64,000 nt of DNA from Prunella strophiata (Eukaryota; Chordata; Aves; Passeriformes; Prunellidae), in contig JAZBQD010000019.1 of assembly GCA_036583965.1 (NCBI GenBank), forward strand, positions 4,017,030 to 4,081,029, given 5' to 3'. The notes below the pieces were generated by a model. The model saw nothing but the letters and a program-made list of their open reading frames with translations, searched no databases and was not told where the DNA came from. The translations under genes and the position numbers were made by a program. Shown here piece after piece: positions 36,031-47,739 of the stretch. How positions within the stretch are numbered: position 1 is the first letter of the stretch; the number at the start of each line of letters is the position of its first letter.

Positions 36031-36061
<31 letters not shown>
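36031..36061. repeat. Poly(A) run
   Basis: About 30 A with one G interruption. Confidence 0.95.
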
Positions 36062-36062
<1 letters not shown>

Positions 36063-37090
36063 CCTGTGAAGTATCACTGCTATGTTTTAGTCTAATGCTA
36101 CTTCTATCTTTTATCCTTTTTAATTAGAAGGCAAATTCTCAGACCGCCTAGGCCTAATCCCTACACAGTGGAACAAAGCCCAGCAAAGTCTTTGAACACT
36201 GCCCAGCCAGGCAGCACAAACCCTAGTAACTGTTGGCAGTAGGGCTGGGACTCTGACCCTCATCTTAGCCATTCTCTTCCAGCCCCTGATGCTCCCTGCC
36301 CTTCGAAACCTTGTCTGTTGTTCTTCTGTTTGGACTGAAAAGACAAAAGGGGAAACAATGTGGGAAACCTAGAGGATTGGCTAGGTGGGATGCGGGGGAG
36401 CTGGTGACGGATAGGAGAAAGTAAATGGAGTTTCACGGGAATGGACACAGTGGGGAGAATTGGATCACCAGATTATGTCTTTAGGTTCAAGAAATTTCTT
36501 CATCCCTCACTAAATCTTTTCATGGACAATGCCACTTTTAAACAATTGTTGCATTTCCAATTACTACAGGAGTGTTCAAACAAATGGCAAAACCCTTAAT
36601 GAAAAGTTTGCTCATATTTTAAACTTTGGAGATCAAAATCCATAAAACAAATAGCTTTTACATGAGTTTCGCTCAGACACTTATGTCTCCAAATTATTTA
36701 CACTTGTGATATTTCCAGTTGAGAGCATAATTTGTGCCTAGTCAAGCAAAACACACAAATACATATAGATACATGAATTTCCAGAGCTAGCGGGAGCACC
36801 GCAGAATAAACATTTTGTCTGAGATAGGCTCATGTCAAGCAAGCCAATATTAAAAAGCTCTGCCTGCTTTCTATTATTTTGGCTAACTGCAAATCATTAA
36901 GAGAGAAAACAGCAGATGTGGCTACGAGCACTCAAATATCTTCCAAACTGTGACTGTGCACGTCAACATAAAAGCCTGAGTTACTGTGGTGTGCAGGGAT
37001 GCTGCGAGCAGCAATGGGATTATTTCAATATATGGGGATCATATGGACCTACCATACCTAGGGAGGGAGAGGAAAAATAAAAATTGGCCA

Positions 37091-37182
37091 CCAAAAAAAA
37101 AAATCAAAACAAAACAAAAAAAAAAAAAACCAACCCCACAAAAAAACCAAACCAACAAACAAACAACAAAAAAAAAAGACCA
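37091..37182. repeat. A-rich low-complexity tract
   Basis: A-runs separated by C or CC (CAAAACAAAAC, CCAACAAACAAACAAC types), about 90 bp. Confidence 0.9.
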
Positions 37183-37536
37183 AAATAAAGCACAAGCCCC
37201 CTGAAAACCTGGGGTTTCAGACAATTTTGCTTTCCATTTAAAAATTTGAGGCAGGGCTTGGCGTTCCTCCAGCTGATGTAAAATGGGAGATATCTCTCTA
37301 ATTTTCTCCATAGAGAATCTGATATTTTTACCCCAATATTTTTTTGAGGGGGGGAGACTTTTGGAGTAGCAGTTGCAAAGGACAGTTTCTGATTCCGGAG
37401 AGCCTAAGTCTGTTTAGGGAAAAGGGCCATAAGCTCCTCAGATATTTAGGCACTTTTAAAGACATTTACCCTAAATCCTTACACTCGTAGGCACTCACTT
37501 TTGAAGGCTAAAGTGGCGGTGTGTTTTTAAAGCAAT

Positions 37537-37750
37537 TTAGTTAAACCAGTGCAAAACTCTTTGTGGACATCATAAATCAATTTAAACCTGGCTTATACCG
37601 ATTTAGCTTAGTTTAGCTACTAAGTGTCTTAAGCTAAATTGATAAGCCATTTTTAAACCCATTTAAGAATGTCTACACAGGGCTTTGTGCCAGTGAACTT
37701 AAATCAATTGAAAACCAATTTTAGCTGGTGCCATTTTGAGTGTGGACAAG
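37537..37750. mobile_element. Degraded foldback (palindromic) element, possibly an ancient MITE-like DNA transposon
   Basis: The segment 37,537-37,612 is an imperfect inverted repeat of 37,629-37,702. TTAAACCAGTGCAAAACTCT...TGTGGACAT pairs with ATGTCTACACAGGGCTTTGT...CCAGTGAACTTA, and TTTAAACCTGGCTTATACCG...TTAGCTTA pairs with TAAGCTAAATTGATAAGCCA...TTTAAA. A spacer of about 17 bp separates the arms. A third related piece (AGCTGGTGCCATTTTGAGTG, TGGACAAG) follows at 37,722-37,750. There is no coding capacity. Similar GTCTACAC-bearing palindromes are known to me as old repeats in reptile genomes, but the family was not identified. Confidence 0.6.
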
Positions 37751-38438
37751 ATTAGGCACCTTGAATGGGAATGTGTGCTGATCCCATGTTTTCCTTATAA
37801 CACCTCTGATTCCCAGCACACGGGGCTGGGGCCAGTGAGTGGCGCGACCAATTTTGTGCTGTGACTGTTGTGTGTGGCTTTTGGCCAGGCTGTGATGGTG
37901 GCATTGATCTGCTTGGTGGCCACAATTGAAGGTTTTGGCTTTCTGCTTGGCAAAATGTTCATTGCAGCCTCTCCCTTGTTGGGTTTTGGCTCTACAGGAG
38001 GATGTAGAGGGGTCAGTGCTGTGCTGTAAGGGCGTCCCAAGGGTGCCCTGACAGATGGGGTTGCTGCTTGCCTGGGCTCTGGGGTGCTCCCCATGGGCAG
38101 AATTGCCTGCAGAAGGGGTTGGGTGGGCAGACAGGAGCAGGTATTTCCTTTGCAGGGGTAAAAGTGAGGATCTTGCCTCACAAACACCACCTTGGTGTGG
38201 AGGATCAAGAGTAGAAGATCCCTCTGTGTACAGGTCAGCTCAGAGACAGAAACAAGAGGGTGCTGGGGTCAGCTTGGCCTGGCTGCTGCAGGTCTCCTCT
38301 GGTCTGAAGTATTCAAAATGAGGAGAAGAAGGGTCTTTCTGTTCTGTGAGCAGAACTGCTTGGGGATGCTTTCCCTAAGATGGTATCAAAAACCCACCAG
38401 TGGAACACAAGAGCTATCTTAGAATCACAAGAGCTGGG

Positions 38439-38615
38439 TCACAGAATCACAGAATCACAGAAGAGTGTTCTGGGTTGGAAGGGACATTAAAGACCATCCA
38501 AGTTCCACCTCTTGCCATGGGCAGGGACACCTTCCACTACCCCAGGCTGCTCCAAGCCCTGTCCAGCCTGGCCTGGAAGCACTTTCAGAGATGGGGCAGC
38601 CTGTGGGTACTCTGT
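38439..38615 (-). mobile_element. CR1 LINE 3' fragment
   Basis: The plus strand reads TCACAGAATCACAGAATCAC (the 3' tail repeat), then GGGTTGGAAGGGACATTAAA, GACCATCCAAGTTCCACC, CATGGGCAGGGACACCTTCC and GGCTGCTCCAAGCCCTGTCC. The three tail copies mark the true CR1 3' end. Confidence 0.94.
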
Positions 38616-41600
38616 GCTGGTGCAACCATGTCCTGCTGACATCTCACGTGTGTGAGGTGCTCAGATGACTGCAGACACCCATGGGAAAGGTGTGGCAGAA
38701 CTCTGACACCACTCTCTCCATCTTTGTGTCCTGTGTGGATCAGACAGGGAGCACCACACACAGAGCAGGAGCCAGATTCAGGAAGAAATGAACAGAGATT
38801 TTGAGCTGGTGTGTGAGCTGAAGTGCAGTGCCATGACTCAAATTTGAGTTTCCCCCTAGATACCTCCCTGAGCTGAATCCAGCTGGACTTCTACTTTTAA
38901 AAAACGAGCACTGTGTGTGCAGGCAGGGAGGTGTCAATAAAAACCACAGTTGTTATCAGCCACGTGCCTGAAGCCCTCTGGTTCAGCTCCTCTGGGGGTG
39001 GAAATTCAGCACAACTGAGGCTGCTGAGGGCGAGGTGGCTTTGGGCAGTGTGGCTGTGGCCATGAGGACATTAGATGAGAGGTTGTGCAGTGTGAGCAGC
39101 CGTGCCCATCCCACACATCTCAGACTCCATGTTGCTTTCAGGTGCTAAAAAAGGATTTTAAAAAAAACCCAATCAAAGACTGGGGTGGTTTTGTGCCTGT
39201 CACCAAATAGATTTTTTTTTTTTTTTAATTTCTAATGAACCAACCAATTTAAGAAAAATCCTGCAAATTCTGACCAAATTCCAACCAGATTTAAACTCAT
39301 GAAAAGAATTACTGCTTGTCCTACACTGGCCTGTTTTGTTCACTGCAGGTGGTGCTTTCGTGTCGTAAACAGGCTCTGTCACGTTGTCATCATGTGTTCA
39401 GTTTCTGTGTTGGTATAAACGAGCTGTTTGCCCAAGTGAAGGTGAACGGAGACATTTACAATGTCTTTCATAAAAAAAAAAAAAAAAAATCCTACATGAC
39501 AAATAAAATTGATGTGATATCCTACAATGTTTAACTTTTTTATCTTTCTATCAGAGGCAATTATATTCCTTCCCTCCTCTTAGCCTCGGCATGACACTGT
39601 GGCTGTGCCACTGTCCGTGCACACAGGGTGGAGAGGAGCTGCAAGTCTCCCTTGTAATCTAACCACACACAAATTTCCAAGTGTTTTTCCGTGCCATTAA
39701 TCTTAATATTGAGTGCCCTAATCTGTTTATAGCGCACAATACACGCTACCCCCTGATAAAAATCTTTTATACATGTCTGGGCAAACAGCATGAATAAATA
39801 ATGGCCAATTTCCATACTGCCAAGCGAAAAGCTACTGTAAATTTATTTTTATTTCCAGCCTCGCTGCGTCCCTCATTGGGTGGAGTCTCCTTGCCCCGGA
39901 GTGAAAGGGATCAAAGATAACATTCTTCTCTGTCTGGGTGTACTTTGTGGACCTGCCTCCCAACCAAGGGATGAAAGGAACTTGCTAAACTGTTGCCATT
40001 TTGCAACATCTGCTATAATTCCCCTAAATCCAGATTTGTCTGACACAGAGAGCTCCTGTTCTTACATCATTGCCATGTGACAGTATAACACCAGTCACAT
40101 CAAGCTTGAGGATTCCAGCTCCGGGCGATGATAATATGAAGAAAACCTTTTTTGCCTAGGGCAAAACACTTGTAGCAAAGTATTATTCATCTGGCCAATT
40201 TAAATCTTCTCTCAAAAAGGTACCCAGAAACATATGCAGCGTGCCTTTGTAAAAGGCTTGAGCTGCTCATAGGCAAATGACCTGAACCAAGAGTACAAAA
40301 CCCAATGTCCTAATTAATTACTGCTAAGCAGCTCTGATACACAGAAAAGAAATGCTGGTACTAATCCTTAACCCCGTCCTACATTCTTAAAATAGCCAAA
40401 ATATTGCTGACAGCTAGGAAAACAAAATTGCCTCTGATTTAAAGGTTTGGGACCCTGGCTTAAAAAGAAGATCAGAATAAAATATTTGAAAAGAGTGATT
40501 TTGGACAAGTCCTGTTGCAGCACATAGCTTGGCTCTGTGGTGGTGTGGTCCCCTGTTTGGGGATGCAAACAGTGCCAGGAAAGCAAAGCCCAGCTAAAGC
40601 CTCTGGGTCTGTCTCCCCCCTTTGCTCTGCTCTGTGAGGTTCAGCTTCATAAGGTTGTGTTGTTTCTCCCAACGAGCACACTTTGTCTGAACCCACCCTC
40701 ATCTTCTAACTGGGTAAAATAACATTAAAGTACACAAAAACAATGCCATTAGCACCCCACTTGCTGAAGCAGACCCTTGGAGCCCTTTTTGGGACTTAAT
40801 CCTTCAGTTTGAAGGCAATGATGTTGAAAACGAGATTCAGCGTCCACTAATGACAGCCACGTTTTCTTACCAGGTTTTTGGGAATCACAGCTTGCTCTAG
40901 CAATGGGAAAATCCACATTTTGATAGATTTGGTAATTATGTGTCTTCTGATAGAGCTGGTCAGTGTTGGGCAGAAAAGTGGACTTCTTCTGGCTTGGGGG
41001 ACAGGCAGGAAGGAGTCCATTTAGGAAAGAAGCAGAACATCAGCTGAAGGGCTGTTGGCACTCAGGGATGGAAGCCCATGAATAAAGGCTGCACCTTCCA
41101 TGGCATCAAAATAAAAAATTCTCATGAAGAGAAAGGAAAATTTCTTTCTTAGGGGCATCCCCACTCCCTGTATGTCTAATCCTGCAAACTGGGCTGTGAT
41201 CCCATGGGTCACATGTGAAGTGACTTGGTTAGTTCACATGAATCACCTGGCGAGCAGGAATTGGGCTCTGAATTTTTTTCTCTGACAACCAGGCCAGGCC
41301 AGGAGACTCCAGTGGATTTACTGCCTGGGGGGAAGCCCAAGCCATTTGCCCATGAGTGTTTTCCTCTTGCCCATGCCCTGTCCCTGCAGGCTGTGGCTGT
41401 CACACAAGCCCTGGCTAAAGCTCTGTGTTCCTTGTCAATAAGGTGGCATCAGTAGGGCTTTGTCACTTTGCTATTAATGTCTGAGTGATGTCCCCAGCTT
41501 AGTGATGACTGAGTGGGCAAGTGCTCATTCAGGGACCTACAGCAGCTCCACTTTGGGGGTAATTCCCTGCCTGGTTTGGTTTTTCATGCCATGTACAGCA

Positions 41601-41726
41601 CTGACTTCTGTTTCTGCAGCTGCATTTTAGAAGCAAGTGCCTGTGGATGCTGTGAAATCCAGGGTGCTCTGGAGAAGAGAATGCTCCAGAGAGAGCTCAG
41701 AGCCCTTTCCAGTGCCTAAAGGGGCT
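38616..41726. other. Unique sequence; no gene seen
   Basis: T-run at 39,212-39,226 and A-run at 39,472-39,489. A possible conserved block at 39,640-39,960 is listed separately. No frame over 84 codons. Confidence 0.5.
39640..39960. promoter_or_regulatory. Possible conserved non-coding block
   Basis: Complex AT-rich sequence with CpGs at regular distance (TTTTTCCGTGCC, TATAGCGCACAATACACGC, CAAGCGAAAAGC, CTCGCTGCGTCCCTC, CCCCGGAGTG), CCATTAATCTTAATATTGAG homeobox-like sites and a GATCAAAGATAACA TCF/GATA-like cluster. No repeat or coding signal. Confidence 0.33.
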
Positions 41727-42033
41727 CCAAGTGAGCCAGAGAGGGACTTTGGATAAGGCCAAGGAGTGACAGGACATGGGGAAATGGCTTTAAGGGCAGG
41801 GTTAGATGGGATATTGGGAAGGAATTCTTTCCTGTGAGGGTGTTGAGGCCCTGGAAATATTGCCCAGAGCAGCTGTGGCTGTTCCAGCCTGGAAGTGTCC
41901 AAGGCCAGGTTGGACAGGGCTTGGAGCAATCTGGGATAGTGGAAGGTGTCCCTGATTATGGCAGGGGGATAGGAACTAGATGGTCCTAAATTTCCCTTCC
42001 AACCCAAACCATTTTGGGATTCTGTGAAACCTC
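41727..42033 (+). mobile_element. CR1 LINE 3' fragment
   Basis: AGCCAGAGAGGGACTTTGGA, GGGATATTGGGAAGGAATTC, TGTGAGGGTGTTGAGGCCCT, CCTGGAAGTGTCCAAGGCCA, GTTGGACAGGGCTTGGAGC, and CCAACCCAAACCATTTTGGG with an ATTCTGTGAA tail follow CR1 order on the plus strand. Confidence 0.94.
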
Positions 42034-43959
42034 TCCACACAGGCAGTACATACATAGCTGGCTTTGATGACCTGGGTGTGTAGGATTGACAGGGCTCTGC
42101 AGATACCTTCCCATGGCTCTACGGGTCACTGGCACTTCCAGCATCCCTGTCCTGCAAGACTGGCTCAGACTGCATTCAACAGCTCATTAAAGAGGATGTT
42201 TTTATTTTCAGAGTGGTTGCATATCAAAGAAATTATGAAGGCAAGTGCTTATTTCTATAACCTGGATAATTGCATAACATCAGGATTTCTCTGCTCATCA
42301 TTAGTATGATTTTAAAATTATTTGCAAGAAAATAAAAGTGGTGTCTGCAGTCGTGCTCATTTCCTGGACAAACATTCTTGTTAAATCCACATCCCCCATT
42401 TTAACTTCTCTTTTTCTTTTTTTTTTTCTTTTCTTTAAGCACTCTTGCGATCTTCCTAAATTTGGCTGTGCCACCATTTCATTTTGCTAATACCCCTTGA
42501 AACTGTTAACACTTTTTCCTGAATACTTTCCTAGTGGATACGAAGCAAAAAGGAAGAAAGGCTACTGTCAAATTGATTAAGTGAAAGCTCATTAGAGAAA
42601 GTAACAAGAGGTAAAATCTGCATATGCATTGCAGAAATGTGTCTGATCTTGCTAAGTTGTGAAAAGACAAAATAAGCTCAAACCCCCTTGTGCTGTAAGT
42701 AGTTCTGGGGAGATGGGGGCTGGGGATGGGAAGGGCTCCCAAATGTGTGTTACATTAAGGATTCCTCCTTAGAAAGAGGCCGTGGAGCAGCCCCTGCTAA
42801 CACCACTTCACTGAAGGGTTTGCCAGTGTCTTAACGACCAGCCCTGATTTACAGGGGGTTGTGCCATAAAAATTCTCAATTCCTTGAGCCCTGACAAACA
42901 AGACCCCAGCACAAAACCCCTGAACAGCAATCCAGCAGAACTGCTTGAACAGGGGTTCCTTAAAAATAAAACTCAATATAAAGTCAGCAGTAATTACTGT
43001 GTGTGTTCTCAGAGCTCAAAATCACCCTTCTATGTCCTTTTTTTTTTTTTTTTTCCCAAGTGTAGTTAGGTAATTTTTTGGGCTTGAAAAAAGGAAGATC
43101 TCCCTTTAGCTCTAACAAGCTTACTGTTTGAATTATTGATGTCTGAAAATGAACCCTATCAGCTCATCCTGGGGAGACTTGGAGGGACAGGCATGAGCTG
43201 GACACGTCCTCTGCTGGGAGCCCCTTGGATGGGATCCAAGTTTGTGAGTGTGTTTCTGTGTGTTTCATCGTGGTTGTTCAGCACATCCACTCTGGGGCCA
43301 GGATGCTGCAGGGTCTGCAGATGAATTCCATCTTTCCCCCATGGTTTGTCCCCCCATAACCAGGGATGTCTGGCTGCCCACAGGGATGCTTCACTCCAGT
43401 GCCTCATTTTGGGGCATCTTTCTCAGCTTAGCTGAGCACTGTGTGATGGCTGCTGATTAAATTTACCATGATTTCTGAAAATATAGATCAAAATTCTAAT
43501 GTGATTTTTCATATGGTCTGCACATCTTTTACAGGCTTTTATGTGAGAGGCAGAAGGGGCCAGCACCTAACCCCTGCTACCTGTAGTAAACACATTACTA
43601 AAACCTTAAATAACTTTTTCTTACACACACAATCTAGAAGACTTTGTTTCTTCTGCCTTTAAAAAAAATTATATATATATATATCCCAATTAAAAGAGTC
43701 CAAAGAAGAGGAACACTAAAGTACCAAGCTAAAGTAATGTGATAACTTTGAACTTAATCCATAAAAGACAGATATTTTACGGTTCAGGCTAAAACTCAAG
43801 GCTGACATCTAACCTGACACAAATATGCTGTTGCATGTGAGAGCCCTTGTTAAAAAAAAAAATTAAAAAATGCTGGGAATCTGCAGGCATAAGCCTGACA
43901 GTGCTAATTTAAATAGGAAAATGTGTCTGTTTGGGAGGTAGACCACACGTCTGAAAGTT

Positions 43960-44400
43960 ATGAAAGCAAATGCCAATAATAACCATCTAAGGCAGAGCAC
44001 GTTCCTTGGAATGTGGAAATTACTGTATTACAACAAAGCTGTTGTTTCCACCAGGGTGTTTTGTAGCCTGGCTCATAATATTATGTATTTCGGCAGATCC
44101 TGGTAATTACAAATTTAAGTCTTAAATCCTCAGCTTTTCTTTATGTTCTCAAAGTACCCCTATAGGTATCCTCACTCCAAGCTTAAATCAGACCCAAAAT
44201 ACAAGGTGAAATGGGGCTGGTTGAATTCCTGCACTTTATAATGATATTTATTAAGCCAGTTTTGAAGGGAAATGTTGAGTCGAGCATTGTATTTAAATCC
44301 AATGGTACTCCAAAGCGCTCTGGAATTGTTTAATTAAAACCAAGGTGCACATTAATAAGAAAGGATATCATTTTGTCATTTATATATAATTTCTTGATTT
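43960..44400. promoter_or_regulatory. Possible conserved non-coding block
   Basis: Complex AT-rich sequence with CACACGTCTG, GAGCACGTTCC, TATTTCGGCAG and several TAATTA/TTAATT sites; no repeat similarity or coding frame. Confidence 0.28.
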
Positions 44401-44799
44401 TGTTAGGGGAATAAAAAATGAAGAAAGCCCCCCAAAATATAAAGAGAAGGAAGGACCAGTAAGCCTGATAATAGCCCTCCATGGAGAAGAAATAAGTATA
44501 CAACAGAAGAAAAGCACAGTGAGGAACATAATGTTAGTAAAACACTCTTAATGCTACACAAGCTGTAGAAAATGCTACTTTGCATTTGGGCTGCAGCATC
44601 GTTAACTGTGGGCAATTGAGTAAAGAGTGCACCTTTTAAACTAATTCCTTGTGCTGGAGACACAGCCACATCCAGGAGCCTACCTCATTAATATGCTATA
44701 GTGGTCAAATAGGAGATTAATAACAAAGTCACCTGCTAAACCTACAAGGAACCTGTTGATTAACAATAAGCTCCAAAAATAAGATACCAGCCTGCAAAG

Positions 44800-45000
44800 C
44801 AAAATCGAGTCCAAGGGCAACAAGTGCTTCTGTAATTTATTCCTTCTTTACACAAGGGCATAAAGCTCCCTTTATAACCGTGTTTTCAAGGCCCCGCTGT
44901 GAGCTGTAGGTGTGAGCTTTTCAGCTGATTTATTAATTTTAGTTTCAATCAAAGTGTCACCTGCAGACACAAAAATGTCGGCCTCACCACAGAAAATACA
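44800..45000. promoter_or_regulatory. Possible conserved non-coding block
   Basis: Complex sequence with TATAACCGTG, GGCCCCGCTGTGAGCTGTAG, GCTGATTTATTAATTTTAG and AATCAAAGTGTCACC. Ends at a low-complexity A/G run. Confidence 0.28.
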
Positions 45001-45002
45001 AG

Positions 45003-45029
45003 AAAAAAAAAAAAAGGGGGGGGGGGGGG
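45003..45029. repeat. Poly(A)-poly(G) junction
   Basis: About 13 A followed by about 14 G. Confidence 0.93.
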
Positions 45030-45379
45030 AAGGAAACAGAAAGAGGAGAGAAAGAGAAAGACCAAAGGTTTTATTGTGAGAAAATCCGCCAGCAATTTTT
45101 AAATTTTTTTTTCTCTTTTGGTCACGTGCACACCGACGGCCTGTTCTCCACGTAGCCCAAATAATTCCCAGCCACATAATTAAAAAAAAAAAAAAAATTC
45201 TGAAATTAAACATTTTTGTCATACTTGGAAAGTCAGCCTCAGACCCGGGCAATGGCGCTAACCCGGCGGCTGCCAAAACAATCAGCCCCTGTTGTCAGTA
45301 GGGGGACATTCTCCCCAACCAACTGCCTGAACAACAAGTCCACTGAGCAAAATGTGCAAAAAATTCTCAATTAGTTGTC

Positions 45380-45385
45380 TTTATT
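45380..45385 (-). terminator. Candidate polyadenylation signal AATAAA
   Basis: The plus strand reads TTTATT, hence AATAAA on the minus strand, about 72 bp past the stop of the exon candidate at 45,457-45,663. Downstream on the minus strand lies a GT-rich region (TTGTTG, GTTGGTTGG). Isolated AATAAA is common in AT-rich DNA, so this counts only together with the exon candidate. Confidence 0.2.
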
Positions 45386-45456
45386 TAGTGAACACTATGG
45401 GGTCCTCAACGGCGCTATAGAATTATGGCAGGAAAGCTGAGCTCTTCAGTGGCTTA

Positions 45457-45663
45457 TTAGCATTCTCCGAGGGTTGGAGTGCTGCTGGTTGCAGACTGGT
45501 GCCTCCAGGAGCTGGTGGTGGGACCCCGGCACTCCTTGGGTTTTGTCCTTTTGTCCTTCCCAGCCAGCAGGAAGTACAGCCCCATGTCCAGGGTATTCTG
45601 GGATATCTTCATCTCATTCACCGCTCGTAGGCCTTTGTTGGTGGCCATGAGCATCCTCCTGGC
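45457..45663 (-). other. Candidate terminal coding exon (68 codons plus stop), unrecognised
   Basis: On the minus strand GTTTTGCTTCCCAG gives a good splice acceptor ending at 45,664. An in-frame stretch from 45,663 then stays open to TAA at 45,459-45,457. The translation contains MLMATNKGLRAVNEMKISQ and a hydrophobic-helix-like stretch GLYFLLAGKDKR, then an S/T-rich tail. Third codon positions are C/G-rich, unlike the AT-rich surroundings, and an AATAAA follows. The open frame also extends upstream to an ATG at 45,768, so an intronless reading of 103 codons is possible. I do not recognise the protein, and no partner exon was identified. Confidence 0.25.
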
Positions 45664-47423
45664 CTGGGAAGCAAAACCTCTGGGTTTGCCACTAAAAAAA
45701 GTGACCAACCCACATGCAGAAAGTGGCTTTGCTCCCTCCTCTACCCAGCAGCTTCCCCAAAGGAACATCCCCCATCAAGGGGCTGGGGCCAAAGGAGCTG
45801 AATTTTATGGTGCAGTCTTCTTAAATTACCTCAGATGTTATCAACACCCCTGCTTCCATGGTGGAGAAAAAGAAGGCAAATAGGGGTAAATGGAAGCAGC
45901 TCCTTGTCCAATTCTTATCTTAATTTAAATGTAGAGTGAATGTCTTTTTTTTTTTTTCCTTTTTTTTATAAAAGAGATGGGGAGCAAAAAAAAGTTGAGC
46001 AGCAAGTGCTAGAAATGTCTTTTCTGAGAAAGAGGGTATTTGCTGCTTTAGGGAAAACACTATCATTGACTAAATTAACAAGTTGTCTTATCAACTGCCA
46101 TAAGCCTTGAAGTCTAATTAATTTAGTACTGATCAATAGCCTTGAATGAAGCATTGATTTCTGCAGCTTTCCAGGGCTGCAGCAGAAACACATTCCCTGC
46201 TCCTTGCACACTCCTCTCATAGGCACCAAGCACTTGTGGTAATAACATTTATGTCCCTCTCTTCAATGTCCAGCAAGCATTTTATGAATTAATTTCCATG
46301 AGAGACTTGATTCTAAAATATACTTTAAAGAAAGAAAGTGGCACAACAGTAGGTCCTGGGAAATCTCTCTTCTTGGAGTTATATTCTGCTGTGAGAATTT
46401 CTACCTGAGAGGGAAAGGATTCAGCAGGTAGATCAGGAAATGGTGGAAAGCTTGGCAGAACTTAGAGGTATCCATGGGGTTTTCCTCATTGACTTCCTGG
46501 ACATATAGATGGATTGAGCAGGAGAATCTGCTCTGTTTTCAAGGTGGAGAACTCTGAATAGAGCTTTAAAAATGTTACAGAATCAACCCCCCATAGTCAT
46601 TAGAAAAAAACAAAGTCACTAAGCACCAACAGATGGACCTGACATTAATATTTCTCAGCTGATGTGGGAATATTTGAGCAGCCATCCAGAGATGTGCCAT
46701 GGGAGCCCATGGAAAACACTTCCATGGGAAGATGTAGAGGACAGTAGCTTGAATTTCTTGGGAGGGACAAGGAGGCACCAAAGGAGCTGCTGGTGTTGGT
46801 GAAAAGGCTCCCAAGAGCCCCAAAGTGCTGCTGTGCCCACACTGTGACAAGATGTGCAAACCCAGGACCCGAGGCCTCGCAGGTGCAGGCGGCACCATCA
46901 GCTGCTCTTTTGTGCCATCCTTGCCCCGGGTGGATGTGGGCTGGTCTTCCCCAGGGAAAGGGGCTCATTATGTGTGTCTGCAAGCCTGGGGGAAGGAGAG
47001 TTTCCCATCTGGCAGGATGGGGTTAAATTCTGCCCTGGGCTATGTCCCGGCATCACCCTCTGTGCTCTGCCCTCTGCCTTCAGCACCAGAGCCAGAGCAT
47101 GGGGCTTCCTTGCTTTGTCAGAATCACTCATGGCCAAATCCATCTGGATAAAATGAAGGAAAAAGAAGAATTCGGAAAGCAGGAAGCATTTTGGCAGCAC
47201 CAGCAGCTCTGCTGGGATGTAAGAGAGGTCAGAGTCAGGCCCTAAATGCTTACAAATTAGCTTTAATTCCAAACCTGTGCTGGCAGGAGTCAAGCATTGT
47301 GACAGGTCTCCTCCAAAGCCTTCACTTCTACCACCCTGCCTGGCTGAGGCACATAATTCATTTTATTTCTTTACTCCACATGTTCTCCTAGGGAAAAGAA
47401 ACATGCAAACCCGAACCCTGTGG

Positions 47424-47455
47424 AAAAAAAAAAAAAAAAAAAAGGAAAAAAAAAA
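47424..47455. repeat. Poly(A) run
   Basis: About 20 A, GG, then about 10 A. Confidence 0.93.
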
Positions 47456-47739
47456 TGACAATAGTAAAAATTCGACACCACAGGAGAATTACATTTAACC
47501 TTTACAAAATTTGGCCCTTTTAACTCCAGGCTAAAAAAAGAAACCAGAAAGCCCCACCACAAAAGTCCCTCTCCTAGTCTGTTTGGGGGCCTCCATGAGT
47601 TTCCATAGCACTTTACAAAAGATCTTTATTGAAGAAAAGATTGGACAAACTTTCCTTATATGTGTGGCCCTAGTCATTAATTGCCCCTGTCTTCTTTACC
47701 AAGGCCTTATTCCTATGTAAATACCCTTGCATAATGTTA

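Larger units (their letters stand above)
30363..38438. other. CR1-free interval of ~8 kb; no confirmed gene
   Basis: No CR1 fragment was found over about 8 kb, compared with about one per 2 kb to the left. The interval carries AT-rich blocks with homeobox-like motifs, poly-A/T runs, and a foldback element. Open frames are at most 137 codons. It resembles a regulatory desert in which insertions are selected against; that reading is inference. Confidence 0.5.
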
